DNA from: Rhizobium glycinendophyticum
Lineage (GTDB): Bacteria > Pseudomonadota > Alphaproteobacteria > Rhizobiales > Rhizobiaceae
Assembly: GCF_006443685.1 (NCBI RefSeq)
Contig: NZ_VFYP01000004.1
Coordinates: 190,894-254,893, forward strand
Length of the DNA stretch: 64,000 bases
Reading direction: 5' to 3'
Under the pieces are notes generated by a model. It saw nothing but the letters and a program-made list of their open reading frames with translations, was not told the DNA's origin and did no database searches. Positions within the stretch are counted from its first letter, which is position 1, and each line of letters starts with the position of its first letter. Below, piece by piece: positions 44,418 to 53,977 of the stretch. The translations under genes and the position numbers were made by a program.

Positions 44418-45353
44418 TCAAGCGGCCACAAACCGGTAAGCGCCTCCCGCCCGGTCAGCGTAGCCGACGCCTGGATAAGTCCAGTGATAACCAAGAAGCT
44501 TCAGCTTCTCGCTTGCGGCTCGATCTAGGAGCGCGCGGCGGTTCCTCAGCGCAAGCTCACCGTCGGTGTCGAAACCAAAATGCCAGTCGGGATGCTCGAA
44601 GAAGATCACGTCGTTGGTACAGGCATCCCCTGTGATCAGGAGGTTGTCGCGGCCGGCGAGCTCGAGGGAGATGTGACCTGGTGTATGCCCCGGCGTGTCG
44701 ATAACCGACATTCCTGGCACGATCTCGTCTCCGTTCCTCAACAATGTCGTTCGACCCTCGACGGCAAACAGATCGCGCTGGGCACCCTTGGCGAATCCGT
44801 GCAGCGCCTTAGGTCTCCGCGTTTCAAAGTTCTTGTCTGTCCAAAAATCCCACTCGTTCCGGCCGATATAGTACCGGGCGTTGGGATAGAGCACTTTGCC
44901 GTCACTTGTCGTCGTCGCGCCGGAATGATCCGGATGTGCATGAGTAAATACGACCTTAGTAATCGAAGATGGATCGACGCCCGCTGACCTGAGGTTCCCT
45001 TCAAGTCTTCCGGTGCTGGGCTGGAAATTTCCTCCTGCACCGTTGTCGATCAAGATTAGGTCATCGCCATAGCGGATGAGCGGAATGTTCGCCTGAACAC
45101 GTGCACCGGTTATGTCGCCGCCCAAAGATGTGAGAATTGGAAGCCGGACTTCGGGGGCGGCGTCAGGGAGCAAGATGTCTGCGGAAAGGGTCAGAAAGCC
45201 GTCACTCAGAACGGAAATGTCGAAATCGCCATGGATGAAACGATGGGCCACCGCGGCGTTTGCAGGCATACCTGGCGAGCCCGCCAGCGCAGCACCTGCG
45301 GCGAGCGATAGGAATTGCCTTCGGCTTGTAGAGTAAGGTGGTAAACGGGTCAT
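44418..45353 (-). CDS. Tat-exported metallo-beta-lactamase-fold hydrolase
   Basis: 311-residue MBL-fold enzyme. ATG 45353 is chosen because AAAGGAG is 8 bases upstream; the ATG two codons earlier is too close to it. The N-terminus carries a Tat signal ([20 protein letters not shown]). Metal ligands: [10 protein letters not shown] (complete HxHxDH), [10 protein letters not shown] and LITGDAC, plus His in GYHWTYPG. Substrates of such exported enzymes are lactones, esters or thioesters; not determined. Repeats of the shared operator lie 64-90 bases upstream. Confidence 0.88.
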   Translation of the reverse strand: MTRLPPYSTSRRQFLSLAAGAALAGSPGMPANAAVAHRFIHGDFDISVLSDGFLTLSADILLPDAAPEVRLPILTSLGGDITGARVQANIPLIRYGDDLILIDNGAGGNFQPSTGRLEGNLRSAGVDPSSITKVVFTHAHPDHSGATTTSDGKVLYPNARYYIGRNEWDFWTDKNFETRRPKALHGFAKGAQRDLFAVEGRTTLLRNGDEIVPGMSVIDTPGHTPGHISLELAGRDNLLITGDACTNDVIFFEHPDWHFGFDTDGELALRNRRALLDRAASEKLKLLGYHWTYPGVGYADRAGGAYRFVAA

Positions 45354-45416
45354 CGACATGTCTCCTTTGATTGGAAGAGTCATGTCGAGTTTGGAGGGGT
45401 CGCCGGTCAGGTACGA

Positions 45417-45443
45417 GTGAATGGTTGTAAATGGCTGCAAAGG
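45417..45443. promoter_or_regulatory. Phased GTGAA/GTAAA repeats upstream of the exported MBL gene
   Basis: GTGAATGGTT, GTAAATGGCT and GCAAAGGAGC follow one another in a strict 10-base period. The first two are close matches to the sites at 44304 and 45994. Confidence 0.6.
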
Positions 45444-45456
45444 AGCAAGAGGATGG

Positions 45457-45933
45457 TCACAGCAGTAGCTGAGCGATCCATCTGATGTCGGTCTCGCCGC
45501 TCAGGACAATGCACCCTTTTCGTGAAGGCTCCGTCGCGGGTGTGCGACTTGTAAGCACCACTAATCTACCTCGTGAAAGAAATCCTTCCTTCAGGGTCGA
45601 GACGCCTTCCGAATTGATCGGATCAACTACGAAGAAGGCAGCCCCATCGAAATCGTCGACTACTATCTGTTCTAAGGATAACGCATCGGCGATGTCGTCG
45701 CGGGCGATGTGATCCTGCAAAAACATTCCAACGACCGGGTCTTGCGAAAAGCGCCGCATGTGTCCTGCCACATGTGGAAATCCGCCCCCGTCACATGCAA
45801 AGACGGCTTCTCCTCCCAGACGCCTCACCTCGGAATATGCCATCGCAACACCGCGAGCGAGTTCCCAATCGGGCTCGACCATGGCGTGCTCGCCGTCCAA
45901 GACGAACAGAATTCTGCGTTGAGTCTTCACCAT
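45457..45933 (-). CDS. DJ-1/PfpI-like protein without the catalytic cysteine
   Basis: 158-residue soluble protein. The plan resembles the DJ-1/PfpI fold: a first strand RRILFVLDGEH, an AMAYSEVRRLGGEAVFACDG helix and strand, SLEQIVVDDFDGAAFFVVDP (the position of the usual DYDAVFFPGGHG) and a closing LVVLTSRTPAT strand. The nucleophile-elbow Cys is not present at the expected place, so it is unlikely to hydrolyse like DJ-1. ATG 45933. An operator-like repeat pair lies 61-80 bases upstream. Identification is tentative. Confidence 0.45.
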   Translation of the reverse strand: MVKTQRRILFVLDGEHAMVEPDWELARGVAMAYSEVRRLGGEAVFACDGGGFPHVAGHMRRFSQDPVVGMFLQDHIARDDIADALSLEQIVVDDFDGAAFFVVDPINSEGVSTLKEGFLSRGRLVVLTSRTPATEPSRKGCIVLSGETDIRWIAQLLL

Positions 45934-45993
45934 GCCCTTGCCTCGGTTATGAAAAACCTATTCGGGCGTGGCGGAAGGAACCAGTGAGGAGTT

Positions 45994-46013
45994 GTGAATC
46001 GCTGTAAACGTGG
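45994..46013. promoter_or_regulatory. Phased GTGAA/GTAAA repeats upstream of the DJ-1-like gene
   Basis: GTGAATCGCT followed directly by GTAAACGTGG, a 10-base period, matching the sites at 44313 and 45417. Located in the gap between the DJ-1-like gene and the end of the large regulator. Confidence 0.6.
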
Positions 46014-46021
46014 GCAGCCGG

Positions 46022-48823
46022 TCACTGGAAAGAACGGTTCTGCGGCCGGTCGCGCTTATTTTCTACTCCCTTGATCACTCCAGCTTCAGCTCCAAACTGG
46101 TCATCCGGCCGAGACAAAGATCGGTAGGCGTCTATCCTACTCTGCCATGCTGCAGCTGATTGAGATTTTGCCTCGGCTTCGGCCGCCTCGAACCATTTAT
46201 CGACCACTGCTGAGGGCGGGTTTGCCAACCCCTGATAGAGCAGCTGGCCTTTTATGCGCAGGAGTTCCGGTTTACACCACCTTTCTCCCGAGGACTCGCA
46301 GTGGGTGAGCGCGCTGTCGATAACCTGGTTCGCTTCGGCAAACTTTGTTAGCGCGGCGAGCGCGCGGACCTCAACCGACTGGAAATAGGTTCGGAATAAG
46401 TTGAATCCCGCGTGGTCGAGAACGGACATGCTCCTCCTCAATTCGACAAGGCAATCTTCTGGCTTTCCTTCCTCAAGCAGAATCTCTGCCTCGTAGCACC
46501 GCGCATAACAATTCCACACATCCAGGGATAGGGACTTGGTATGGTCTTTGAGAAGCGCAATGTATTTCTTCGCAAGGTCAAAGCGGCCCTCTAGGAGAGC
46601 GAGAGGGCACGCGGCCTCTGCAAGAACATTCGACAACGAAAGCTCATGTCCAATTGAGATCGCATACTCGACACTGGACTGGGCCTCGACCAAGGCGCGA
46701 TCACCCTCGCCAAGCACCCAGAGGTCTCGAGCCAAGATGATCTTTGCTGTGATACGCTGGTCGAATTGAAACCGCGTCGTCTGGCCGGTGGGCAATGCAT
46801 CGTATTCGACGATCATCTCCTCTAGCAAGGCGCGGGATTGACTGTGGCGGCCAAGCCAATGAAGCGTCGCTCCCATAATGCGCTTGGCCACCACCTTGTC
46901 GACAGGATCATTCGATTCCGCCGCCACTGTCGCAAAATCGTGGGCGAACTGTAGCCCCAGCTGAGGTTCGGCTCGATTGATCGCGTCGACCCATATCGCC
47001 CAAATGGCGCGCAACTGGTAGTCGACGTCACCGAGACGCTCGGCGATCCTCAATGCCGCCGTCCAGGCGGCGACCCCCTTTTCGGGCACCTCCGTCGACC
47101 GCATCTGTGGCCATCCCAGCGCCGCATACAATTTCATCCGTCGTTGCTCGTCGAGATCGGGATGGGCGTCGAGATAGGCGATCGCTTTCGTTACCCAATC
47201 AAAGCATTCGTCGAGAAGCGATAGCCGGAATAGCAGCGGTAACGACGCCACCGTCAGCCGCACCCCTAAAATCTGGTCTCCGCCTAGCTCGAACGCCCAG
47301 TCCAGCGCAAGCCGCAGACTGGAAACATGCTGCTCAAAGTCTAGGGACCAGTCTTCAGTGGACGCAGAGTATAGTTCCTGCTCGCTTATCTCGAAGAGCT
47401 CCGAGAGGTATTCGGCGAGACGTGACATCACAGAGGAATAATGACCGCTCTCAACCAGCTTTTCGACAGCGTAGAACCGGGTGGTGTCCAGCAAGCGGTA
47501 CCTGGTGGTGTCGGACAGCGCCTCAGCAACCATGAGCGATTTCGACACGAGGCTTTCAACGACCTCATCGGGGTCATCAAGAACTGCCGAAGCAGCATCG
47601 GGCAAGAACCAACCGCGAAAAATCGAGAGCCGCTGGATTGCTCTCTGTTCTTCCGGCGTCAGGACGAAATAACTCCAATCGAGAGTAGCGCGAAGTGTCT
47701 GGTGGCGGAGCAATGCGGTGCGCCGCCCCCTGCTGAGTAGCCGAAAACTGTCCTTGAGGGATGTCGACAGCGCCTTGGCCGACATCGTGTCCATTCGCGC
47801 TGCGGCCAGCTCGATCGCGAGAGCGATGCCATCGACCTGTTGGCAGAGCTCCACTACATGGGACAAGTCCTCATCGCTCAGCTTGTACCCGCCGCGACAT
47901 GCTGCGGCCCGGTTCACAAAGAGTTGCACGGCTGGAGATTCCATTGCCTCGGCAACCGAACTTCCTGTCTCAGGGAGGTCGAGCGGGCTGAGGCGGTGAA
48001 CCCATTCTCCCGCCGACCTCAAGGGCTCTCGGCTGGTTGCAAGGAACCGCGGTGATTCCGTCCGACTTAGAATGGACTCTACGAAAACCGCAGCCTCATC
48101 CACGACATGCTCGCAACTGTCGAGCACGATGACGATGTCACGCCCCTCCAGCACCTCGGCAATCGCGGCATCGATGTCATCGTTACGCGGCGGAATATCG
48201 AGTTTGGAAGCCACCTCCGTCGATATAAGTTCGCCTGAGCTGAGTTCAGCCAGATCGACCCAGATAACTTCGGCAAACGATCGACCAAGCACCGCACGCG
48301 CGACAGTGGATTTCCCAATACCGCCTGGCCCTACAATTGTTAGAAGTCGCGCGCCTAACAATTGTTCAGATAGTCTCTCGAGGACAGCCGCACGTCCAAA
48401 GAGCGTTGCATTCGCACGACGTTCTGTCGGAGGAACCTGGTTTGGGCCGGGTAATGCCACTTCAGACGCACCCCGTGCCTTCCGTCTGACTTCGGCGAGG
48501 AAGGTATAGCCGCGACCCGGCACATTAGTAACGTAGACGGACTCTCTTTTTGTATCACCAAGGGCACGACGAATGGCAGATATGTGCACCCGCAGATTGG
48601 TCTCATCCACGAAGGTATCTGGCCAAGCGTGCCGGATGATTTCCGCGTTGGTAAGAAGCCTCCCAGCATTCGAGGTCAAGCAGACAAGAATATCCATCGC
48701 CCGGCTTCCAAGAGCCACCGGACTACCGTCTCGCGTGAGTGTTCGCTTTCCCGCCTTCAGAGTGAAGGGGCCGAATTCGACCTCATCGTCCACCATCGGG
48801 TTCCCAACCATCCGGCCTGCCAT
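46022..48823 (-). CDS. Winged-helix/NB-ARC-type ATPase transcriptional regulator
   Basis: 933-residue regulator: OmpR/CadC-type winged helix (about 10-110; SRAMDILVCLTSNAGRLLTN, NVPGRGYTFLAEV), a STAND-like ATPase domain with Walker A TIVGPGGIGKSTVARAV and Walker B VIVLDSCEHV, ATSREPLR sensor motif, and a helical repeat (TPR-like) C-terminal half of about 400 residues (LHWLGRHSQSRALLEEMI). Such proteins (COG3903 type) bind ligand or nucleotide and act as activators. Initiation could also be at ATG 48796 (MVDDEVEFGPF). It stands next to the three genes with GTRAA repeats and is a candidate for binding them. Confidence 0.85.
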   Translation of the reverse strand: MAGRMVGNPMVDDEVEFGPFTLKAGKRTLTRDGSPVALGSRAMDILVCLTSNAGRLLTNAEIIRHAWPDTFVDETNLRVHISAIRRALGDTKRESVYVTNVPGRGYTFLAEVRRKARGASEVALPGPNQVPPTERRANATLFGRAAVLERLSEQLLGARLLTIVGPGGIGKSTVARAVLGRSFAEVIWVDLAELSSGELISTEVASKLDIPPRNDDIDAAIAEVLEGRDIVIVLDSCEHVVDEAAVFVESILSRTESPRFLATSREPLRSAGEWVHRLSPLDLPETGSSVAEAMESPAVQLFVNRAAACRGGYKLSDEDLSHVVELCQQVDGIALAIELAAARMDTMSAKALSTSLKDSFRLLSRGRRTALLRHQTLRATLDWSYFVLTPEEQRAIQRLSIFRGWFLPDAASAVLDDPDEVVESLVSKSLMVAEALSDTTRYRLLDTTRFYAVEKLVESGHYSSVMSRLAEYLSELFEISEQELYSASTEDWSLDFEQHVSSLRLALDWAFELGGDQILGVRLTVASLPLLFRLSLLDECFDWVTKAIAYLDAHPDLDEQRRMKLYAALGWPQMRSTEVPEKGVAAWTAALRIAERLGDVDYQLRAIWAIWVDAINRAEPQLGLQFAHDFATVAAESNDPVDKVVAKRIMGATLHWLGRHSQSRALLEEMIVEYDALPTGQTTRFQFDQRITAKIILARDLWVLGEGDRALVEAQSSVEYAISIGHELSLSNVLAEAACPLALLEGRFDLAKKYIALLKDHTKSLSLDVWNCYARCYEAEILLEEGKPEDCLVELRRSMSVLDHAGFNLFRTYFQSVEVRALAALTKFAEANQVIDSALTHCESSGERWCKPELLRIKGQLLYQGLANPPSAVVDKWFEAAEAEAKSQSAAAWQSRIDAYRSLSRPDDQFGAEAGVIKGVENKRDRPQNRSFQ

Positions 48824-48994
48824 GCGTCAGTTGATCCGCTAGCTCCTTCGAAATTTGACAATAGCTAGGTTCGCTTCGCAAGCAAAGAGGGTATAGGCGG
48901 AGCTTTCGACACGCGCCTCTGGGTAGCTCAATCCGCGATCACGAACCTCTTCGGCACACGCGCCTCTTCGGCACACGCGGATTGTGGCGCGGCT

Positions 48995-49705
48995 TCAGGC
49001 TTTCGGACCGCAACTGTCGAGGAGTTTTCTGATAGTCGTGACCCCCTTGGCTGTGTCCGACCAAGTCTGTCGCCAGATGAGAAGGCCAACCGAACACGTT
49101 GTCGCCACTATGAGAGGAATGGGTCCCAGAAACCAGAATGCGGCGGCCACAGTGAAATAGTAGGATCGCACCCCGACGCTGAAAGACCTGAGCGCAGGAT
49201 TGAGCACGAGGGTCAGGGCGTTGGTCCACGCGGTGATGTCCCTGTCCTCCTCGCGCGAAGGGCTGGCTCCGATCGCAGCCAGACAATAGTTGATTTGTCT
49301 AACCGCCCATATGAAGTCGGATAGCCCACGTAACAGGGTAGCGATTATCAACAACACCTTACATTGAAAAAACCACAGCGGGTCCTGCGCGGTGAATCTG
49401 GCGATGAGACCAGAATCCAACCCGTAGTTAGGTTCCATGAACAAGGCGCTGCTCATGCCTACAATGACGATTAGGTTCGCCGATCCGAAAAACGACGCCG
49501 AGTTGATCGTGTGACCGAGGATGGCAGCGTCCCCAATGAAGTTGTTGTCTCGGGTCAGCACTTCCCGCATCCAAGCGGCGCGGATACGCACCATGTCGAT
49601 CAAGAGACTGTCGTGCGGTCTTGGCCAACCAATCGCCATCAGTGGTTCGATCGCTATCCAGACCACCACGAAATAAGAGATCGCCGCAATGTTCAAAATG
49701 TCCAT
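48995..49705 (-). CDS. DUF599-family membrane protein
   Basis: 236-residue protein with about four membrane segments (1-20, 75-95, 112-135, 185-215). The conserved DUF599 block IRAAWMREVLTRDNNFIGDA, HTINSASFFGSANLIVI is clear, as is AWTNALTLVLNPALRSFSVG, VRSYYFTVAAAFWFLGP. Function unknown for the family. ATG 49705. It lies between a large regulator and an AraC regulator, on the same strand. Confidence 0.85.
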   Translation of the reverse strand: MDILNIAAISYFVVVWIAIEPLMAIGWPRPHDSLLIDMVRIRAAWMREVLTRDNNFIGDAAILGHTINSASFFGSANLIVIVGMSSALFMEPNYGLDSGLIARFTAQDPLWFFQCKVLLIIATLLRGLSDFIWAVRQINYCLAAIGASPSREEDRDITAWTNALTLVLNPALRSFSVGVRSYYFTVAAAFWFLGPIPLIVATTCSVGLLIWRQTWSDTAKGVTTIRKLLDSCGPKA

Positions 49706-49735
49706 GACGCCCCCGGCGTAACCCCGCTGTAGTTG

Positions 49736-50665
49736 TTACCTCACAGCGCTGATCGCTCTGGGCGCAAAGAAAGATTCCTTCCGGTACTCGCCAGGCGAAC
49801 GGCCAAGCTGCCGTCGGAATGCCCTCGCGAATGCGGACTGAGAGGAGAAGCGGCAGGCGAAAGCAATTTCGGCAAGCGGCATGTCCGATGTGGAGAGCCA
49901 GGACAAGGCTCGATTGATCCTGCACACTCCGATGTAACCGTTTGGGCTTTGACCTGTGGCAGCCTTGAATGCCCTTGCAAAATGATGTCGACTAAGGCAC
50001 GCAACCGCCGCGATTTCCGCCACAGTCAAATCGGTTTCCAGGTTGTCCTGTATGTACTCCAGGACCCTTTTCAACCGTCGTTGGTCCAGGGCACCCACCG
50101 GACCGCCGATCCGGCTCGCGGCGGCGTGGTGCTCGGTGTATCGCCCGCATATATGGGTCAAGAGTACGCTGGCGAGATGTTCCATCAACGTTTCACCGCC
50201 CGCAGTTTCTTCCCGGATTTCGGCAAGGATGCGGAGACAAATCTGGCGGACGAACTCGTCCTCAAGACCCGCGCGGTAAAGGCTCGCGTCAAAAGCTACA
50301 GGCCGCGACGCCATCGCGGACAGCGTGTCGATCTGCTCGTCTGATATGTAGACGTGCAGAACTTCGGGGATAGCCTCGGTTATACTGATCTCGTCTTCTT
50401 CCACACCCTTCGGGCAGAGCCAGATCGTTCCCGACCGACTTGGAGTAACCTGCAGATTGCCGTTTCCCCTCCGTACGACCGTGCCATCGCGGGTTCCCCG
50501 AACCGCAAACGTTATCTCCGTTTTCGACGAGCAAATATCAGGGATTTTACCAGATGGATGTGCTCGCAACTCGGCTGCCAAGCCCGACCAACCTCGACCA
50601 CGGGAGGATACGAGCAGTCCAGCATCGGGGAACTTCTGAAATCCATGCTCATGCAACGAGTTCAT
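49736..50665 (-). CDS. AraC-family transcriptional regulator
   Basis: 309-residue regulator. The C-terminal AraC domain has both helix-turn-helix units (TVAEIAAVACLSRHHFARAF and LAEIAFACRFSSQSAFARAF, then RQLGRSPGEYR). The N-terminal 190 residues are an effector domain like that of rhizobial AraC proteins (NGNLQVTPSRSGTIWLCPKG). ATG 50665 is taken, behind GGAGGTGGCC; the frame extends upstream to 50791. It is divergent from the second winged-helix regulator. Either it or the winged-helix protein could bind the 10-base phased repeats. Confidence 0.9.
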   Translation of the reverse strand: MNSLHEHGFQKFPDAGLLVSSRGRGWSGLAAELRAHPSGKIPDICSSKTEITFAVRGTRDGTVVRRGNGNLQVTPSRSGTIWLCPKGVEEDEISITEAIPEVLHVYISDEQIDTLSAMASRPVAFDASLYRAGLEDEFVRQICLRILAEIREETAGGETLMEHLASVLLTHICGRYTEHHAAASRIGGPVGALDQRRLKRVLEYIQDNLETDLTVAEIAAVACLSRHHFARAFKAATGQSPNGYIGVCRINRALSWLSTSDMPLAEIAFACRFSSQSAFARAFRRQLGRSPGEYRKESFFAPRAISAVR

Positions 50666-51001
50666 CACGGCCACCTCCGGGAAATTTCGCCCCTGTAGCG
50701 TTTGTAAAGCCTCGCACAGCCCGAAATCAAGCGGAACAGCACGCAAGGTCAAAACCACGGCACGCCGGGGCAAGGCGCGGGTCATCACCAATTATACTAT
50801 TGAGCTTAGCAGCTAAGTCGCTTCGTGGCCTGGCGAGTCCAATTGATGGACCGACTATCCGCATTTCTTTGAATACATGGTTTTTGCAGGCTAAACGGCC
50901 CGAGCGGTGACCTTGGTTTATCGGGTCTCTGAGGGCTGCAGGCAAGGTTGGCCAAAAGTCAGAACACGCTGGTGAATAGATAGTATCGCTGGAGTTCGAG
51001 G
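50666..51001. promoter_or_regulatory. Divergent promoter region between araC-type and winged-helix genes
   Basis: No gene. Contains a loose TGTAGCG-TTTGTAAAG element at 50694-50709 that resembles the phased repeats further left, and a small CTTAG-CAG-CTAAG palindrome near 50804-50816. AT-rich stretch around 50785-50800. Confidence 0.4.
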
Positions 51002-52801
51002 TTGGAAGAGGAATTTTATTTCGGGAGGTTTTGCTTGGTCCCTGCGAGGCGAACCCTCCTGCAGGGAGAGACCATTGTTCCGATCGGCAGTAGAGCGATG
51101 GATATACTTCTATTCCTCACTGCCCATCCCGGGAGCCTCAAGACCAACCAAGAGATCGTGAAGCACGTATGGCCGGAAACCTTTGTAGGCGACGCTAATC
51201 TTCGGGTTCACGTCTCCGCATTGAGAAAGGCGCTTGGCGATACGAAAGCCGAGCCTCATTTTATCGCCAACGTTCCAGGTCGCGGGTATGTGTTTGTCGC
51301 GCCCGTGGAGCGCCGCCCCTCAAAGGCCGCCCCCCTCCCCCTAAAGCGACAGGTTTATCGCGGTATCGAGCGCTCGAAGATTTACGGTCGCGACCAAAGC
51401 ATAAAAGCGGTGTTGGCGCAGCTCGTTCAAAGTCGTCTTGTCACCATAACGGGACCGCGCGGCATCGGAAAGTCGACCGTGGCGACCGCGATTGCGGCGA
51501 TATTGTCGCGTCGGCTGGACGTCCATCGGGTCGAACTTTCAGATGTGGCTTCAGGTGAGCTTCTATCCACTGTAATCTCAACAGCGCTTGGCCTCCGGTC
51601 CCGTGCCGGTGATATGGTAGGTACAATTTCGAGCGCTCTTGACGTCAAACCTGCGCTGGTCGTGTTGGACGGATGTGAGCATCTGATAGACGATACTACC
51701 AGGTTCGTTGAAGCGGTGCTGAACCGCACGACCTCGGTTTGTTTCTTGGTTACGAGCCGCGAGCCGCTTGGGGTAGTAGGTGAACGTGTGCACCGTTTGT
51801 TGCCCCTGAATGTTCCAGAAGCTGACGCCAGCCTTGAGGAGGCCCTGAAGTCGCCCTCAGTCCAACTTTTCGTGGAGAGAGCAGATGCATATCTCGGCGG
51901 ATACGAGTTTCGCCCAGAAGATGTTCCCGTAATCATCGACATATGCGCACGGGTTGACGGGATCGCGCTGGCCATTGAACTCGCGGCCGGTCGCCTCAAA
52001 CCGATGGGCTTTGCATCCCTTAGCAAATCGCTCGCCGAGTGTTTCAATGTTCTCAGCCACGGGCGGCGCACGGCCCTACCAAGGCACCAAACACTACGGG
52101 CGGCCCTGGAGTGGAGCTACATGTTGTTAACGCCAGCCGAGCAAGTCGGACTTGCCGAACTGTCCGTCATCAGAGGTTGGTTCACCATGAGCGCGGCGGA
52201 GTCGGTGATGACCAGTAACGCCGATGATCTCCTAACGACTCTTGTCGCCAAATCGCTGGTCGTCATCTCTCAGAATGCGAATGATCACGTATATCGGTTG
52301 CATGATACCACGCGCATCTACGCAGGCGAAAAACTTGCGGAGCGCGGAGAATTCGACGCCACGATGGGGAGGCTCGCAGATTTTCTGTGTAAACTACTCG
52401 ACAGCTCCGCCTTGACGACGGACCCGCATACCATGGCTGACGACGCGAGCGACTTCGGGTATGTTGTCCCCAGCCTCAGGGCCTGCCTCGATTGGGCTTT
52501 GACCGGACCAGGTGACAGGCTGCTCGGGGCGCGGCTTACCGCCGCGGCTCTGCCATTGTTCTTCAAGCTATCTCTCTTCGACGAATTGATTGCTGCAGTT
52601 TCCGCATCGATCGCCTTCCTTGACGTCAACCCAGAGGTCGATGAGGCCTGCAGAACGAAACTGTACGCGGCGCTCGTATGGCCACAGCTCATGGCCGCCG
52701 ATGCTCCGGAAGGAGACGTCGAGGCATGGACCTCGTCGAGCCGCATTAGCCAGAAACTTGGGGATGTGGGTCATCACCTTCGATCTGGGGACTATGGATA
52801 G
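51002..52801 (+). pseudogene. Second winged-helix/ATPase regulator, truncated by frameshift
   Basis: Paralogue of the 46022-48823 gene from TTG 51002 (MEEEFYFGRF): winged helix (SRAMDILLFLTAHPGSLKTN, NVPGRGYVFVAPV), Walker A TITGPRGIGKSTVATAI, Walker B LVVLDGCEHL, VTSREPLG. Homology holds to about residue 590, then the frame ends (RSGDYG, stop at 52801). The other frame continues the family (LWIDAD), and RIALAYFRFGDREPRSF still resembles the helical repeats of the paralogue, so a few bases were lost near 52787. The product would keep DNA-binding and ATPase parts but lack most of the sensor region. Confidence 0.7.
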
Positions 52802-53518
52802 ACGCAGATGAAGGGAAGCGATGTATCGCCTGGCACCGTCACCCTCAGACGTATCGCGCTAGCCTATTTTCGGTTCGGAGACAGGGAGCCCAGGTCGTTC
52901 TCGCCACTGCAGCGGGCGGTCATGCCAATTTGCCCAACTTCAGAGAGCCTTACCCGCTGAGGACGAGCGCCCGTCCTTTTTCTCCTCGACAAAGGGGCGA
53001 GACGACCTCGCCAACACACTGCCCCCGGGCAAATGATACTTCCGGATTTCGACGCATCTCAAAGTTCAATATGCTGGCATGATAGCTAACGACAGAAGCC
53101 ACGCCATGGCCTCCGCCTCAGATTGACGTGAATTGCGGGAAGCCGGTCGCGATAGTTCCTGGAAAGACCTCCGAAGTTCCCCCGTATCCAACTGGCGGAC
53201 GCCTTCTGACTTTAGAGCAGCCCAACTCAGCGGCTCTCCTCGCGGCACATGCCTTTCATATAAGCGGAATGGAAGGCCGTAGACGCATCGTCTGGCCATT
53301 GAAGAATCGTTCGCCGTTCGCACCGATTTACGACGCTTAACTCGCCAGCGAAACCTCGCTCAGGCACCGTGATCTTGTCAGAAGCCGACGAGGGAAGATG
53401 ACACGAACGAATAAGCGGACACCCTCGCATGGCGCTTACCGGCGAAGACACAAAGCGAGGGGGCCACGGAAGCAAAACCGAATATCGGCTGAGTTAAACC
53501 AAAACGGGGTACAGGTTG
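52802..53518. other. Decayed tail of the regulator, otherwise no gene
   Basis: The first 150 bases carry remains of the regulator's helical repeats in other frames. From about 53000 to 53518 I see only short frames without ribosome sites or motifs. Confidence 0.5.
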
Positions 53519-53977
53519 ATGATCTTTCTCGCGCTACTCATCGGTGGCATTTCAGGCTTGCGGGCGATGACGGCTCCAGCCGCGGTCGCTTGGGCTGCGA
53601 ACCTTGGTTGGTTCGACATTTCGCAAACACCGCTGGCGTTCGTTGGCTATAGGTGGTCTCCTTGGATTTTGACAGCTCTGGCGGTTTGCGAGCTTATTGC
53701 CGACCAACTCCCGAGCACTCCTTCGCGGAAAGTGCCGATCCAACTCACCACACGCATTGTCATGGGCGGTTTATCTGGTGCGGCAATCGGTGCGGCAGGA
53801 GGATCGTTCGCCGGCGGGTCGGCCGCAGGGATCATAGGCGCTGTCCTCGGCACCTACTGCGGCGCAGCTGTCCGCAGCAAACTCGCGGCATCCTTCGGAA
53901 GCGACCTTCCCGCAGCCCTCATTGAGGACGTAGCCGCTGTTGGGGGTGCACTACTTATCGTTTGGTCTGTGTCATGA
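53519..53977 (+). CDS. DUF4126-family membrane protein
   Basis: 152-residue protein with about four membrane segments (1-22, 50-68, 78-110, 130-150) and the DUF4126 pattern MIFLALLIGGISGLRAMTAP, AWAANLGWF, ADQLPSTPSRK, GGLSGAAIGAAGGSFAGGSA. Family function unknown. ATG 53519; a TTG one codon earlier is less likely. Its stop overlaps the start of the following flavoprotein by 4 bases (ATGA), so the two are coupled. Confidence 0.85.
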   Translation: MIFLALLIGGISGLRAMTAPAAVAWAANLGWFDISQTPLAFVGYRWSPWILTALAVCELIADQLPSTPSRKVPIQLTTRIVMGGLSGAAIGAAGGSFAGGSAAGIIGAVLGTYCGAAVRSKLAASFGSDLPAALIEDVAAVGGALLIVWSVS

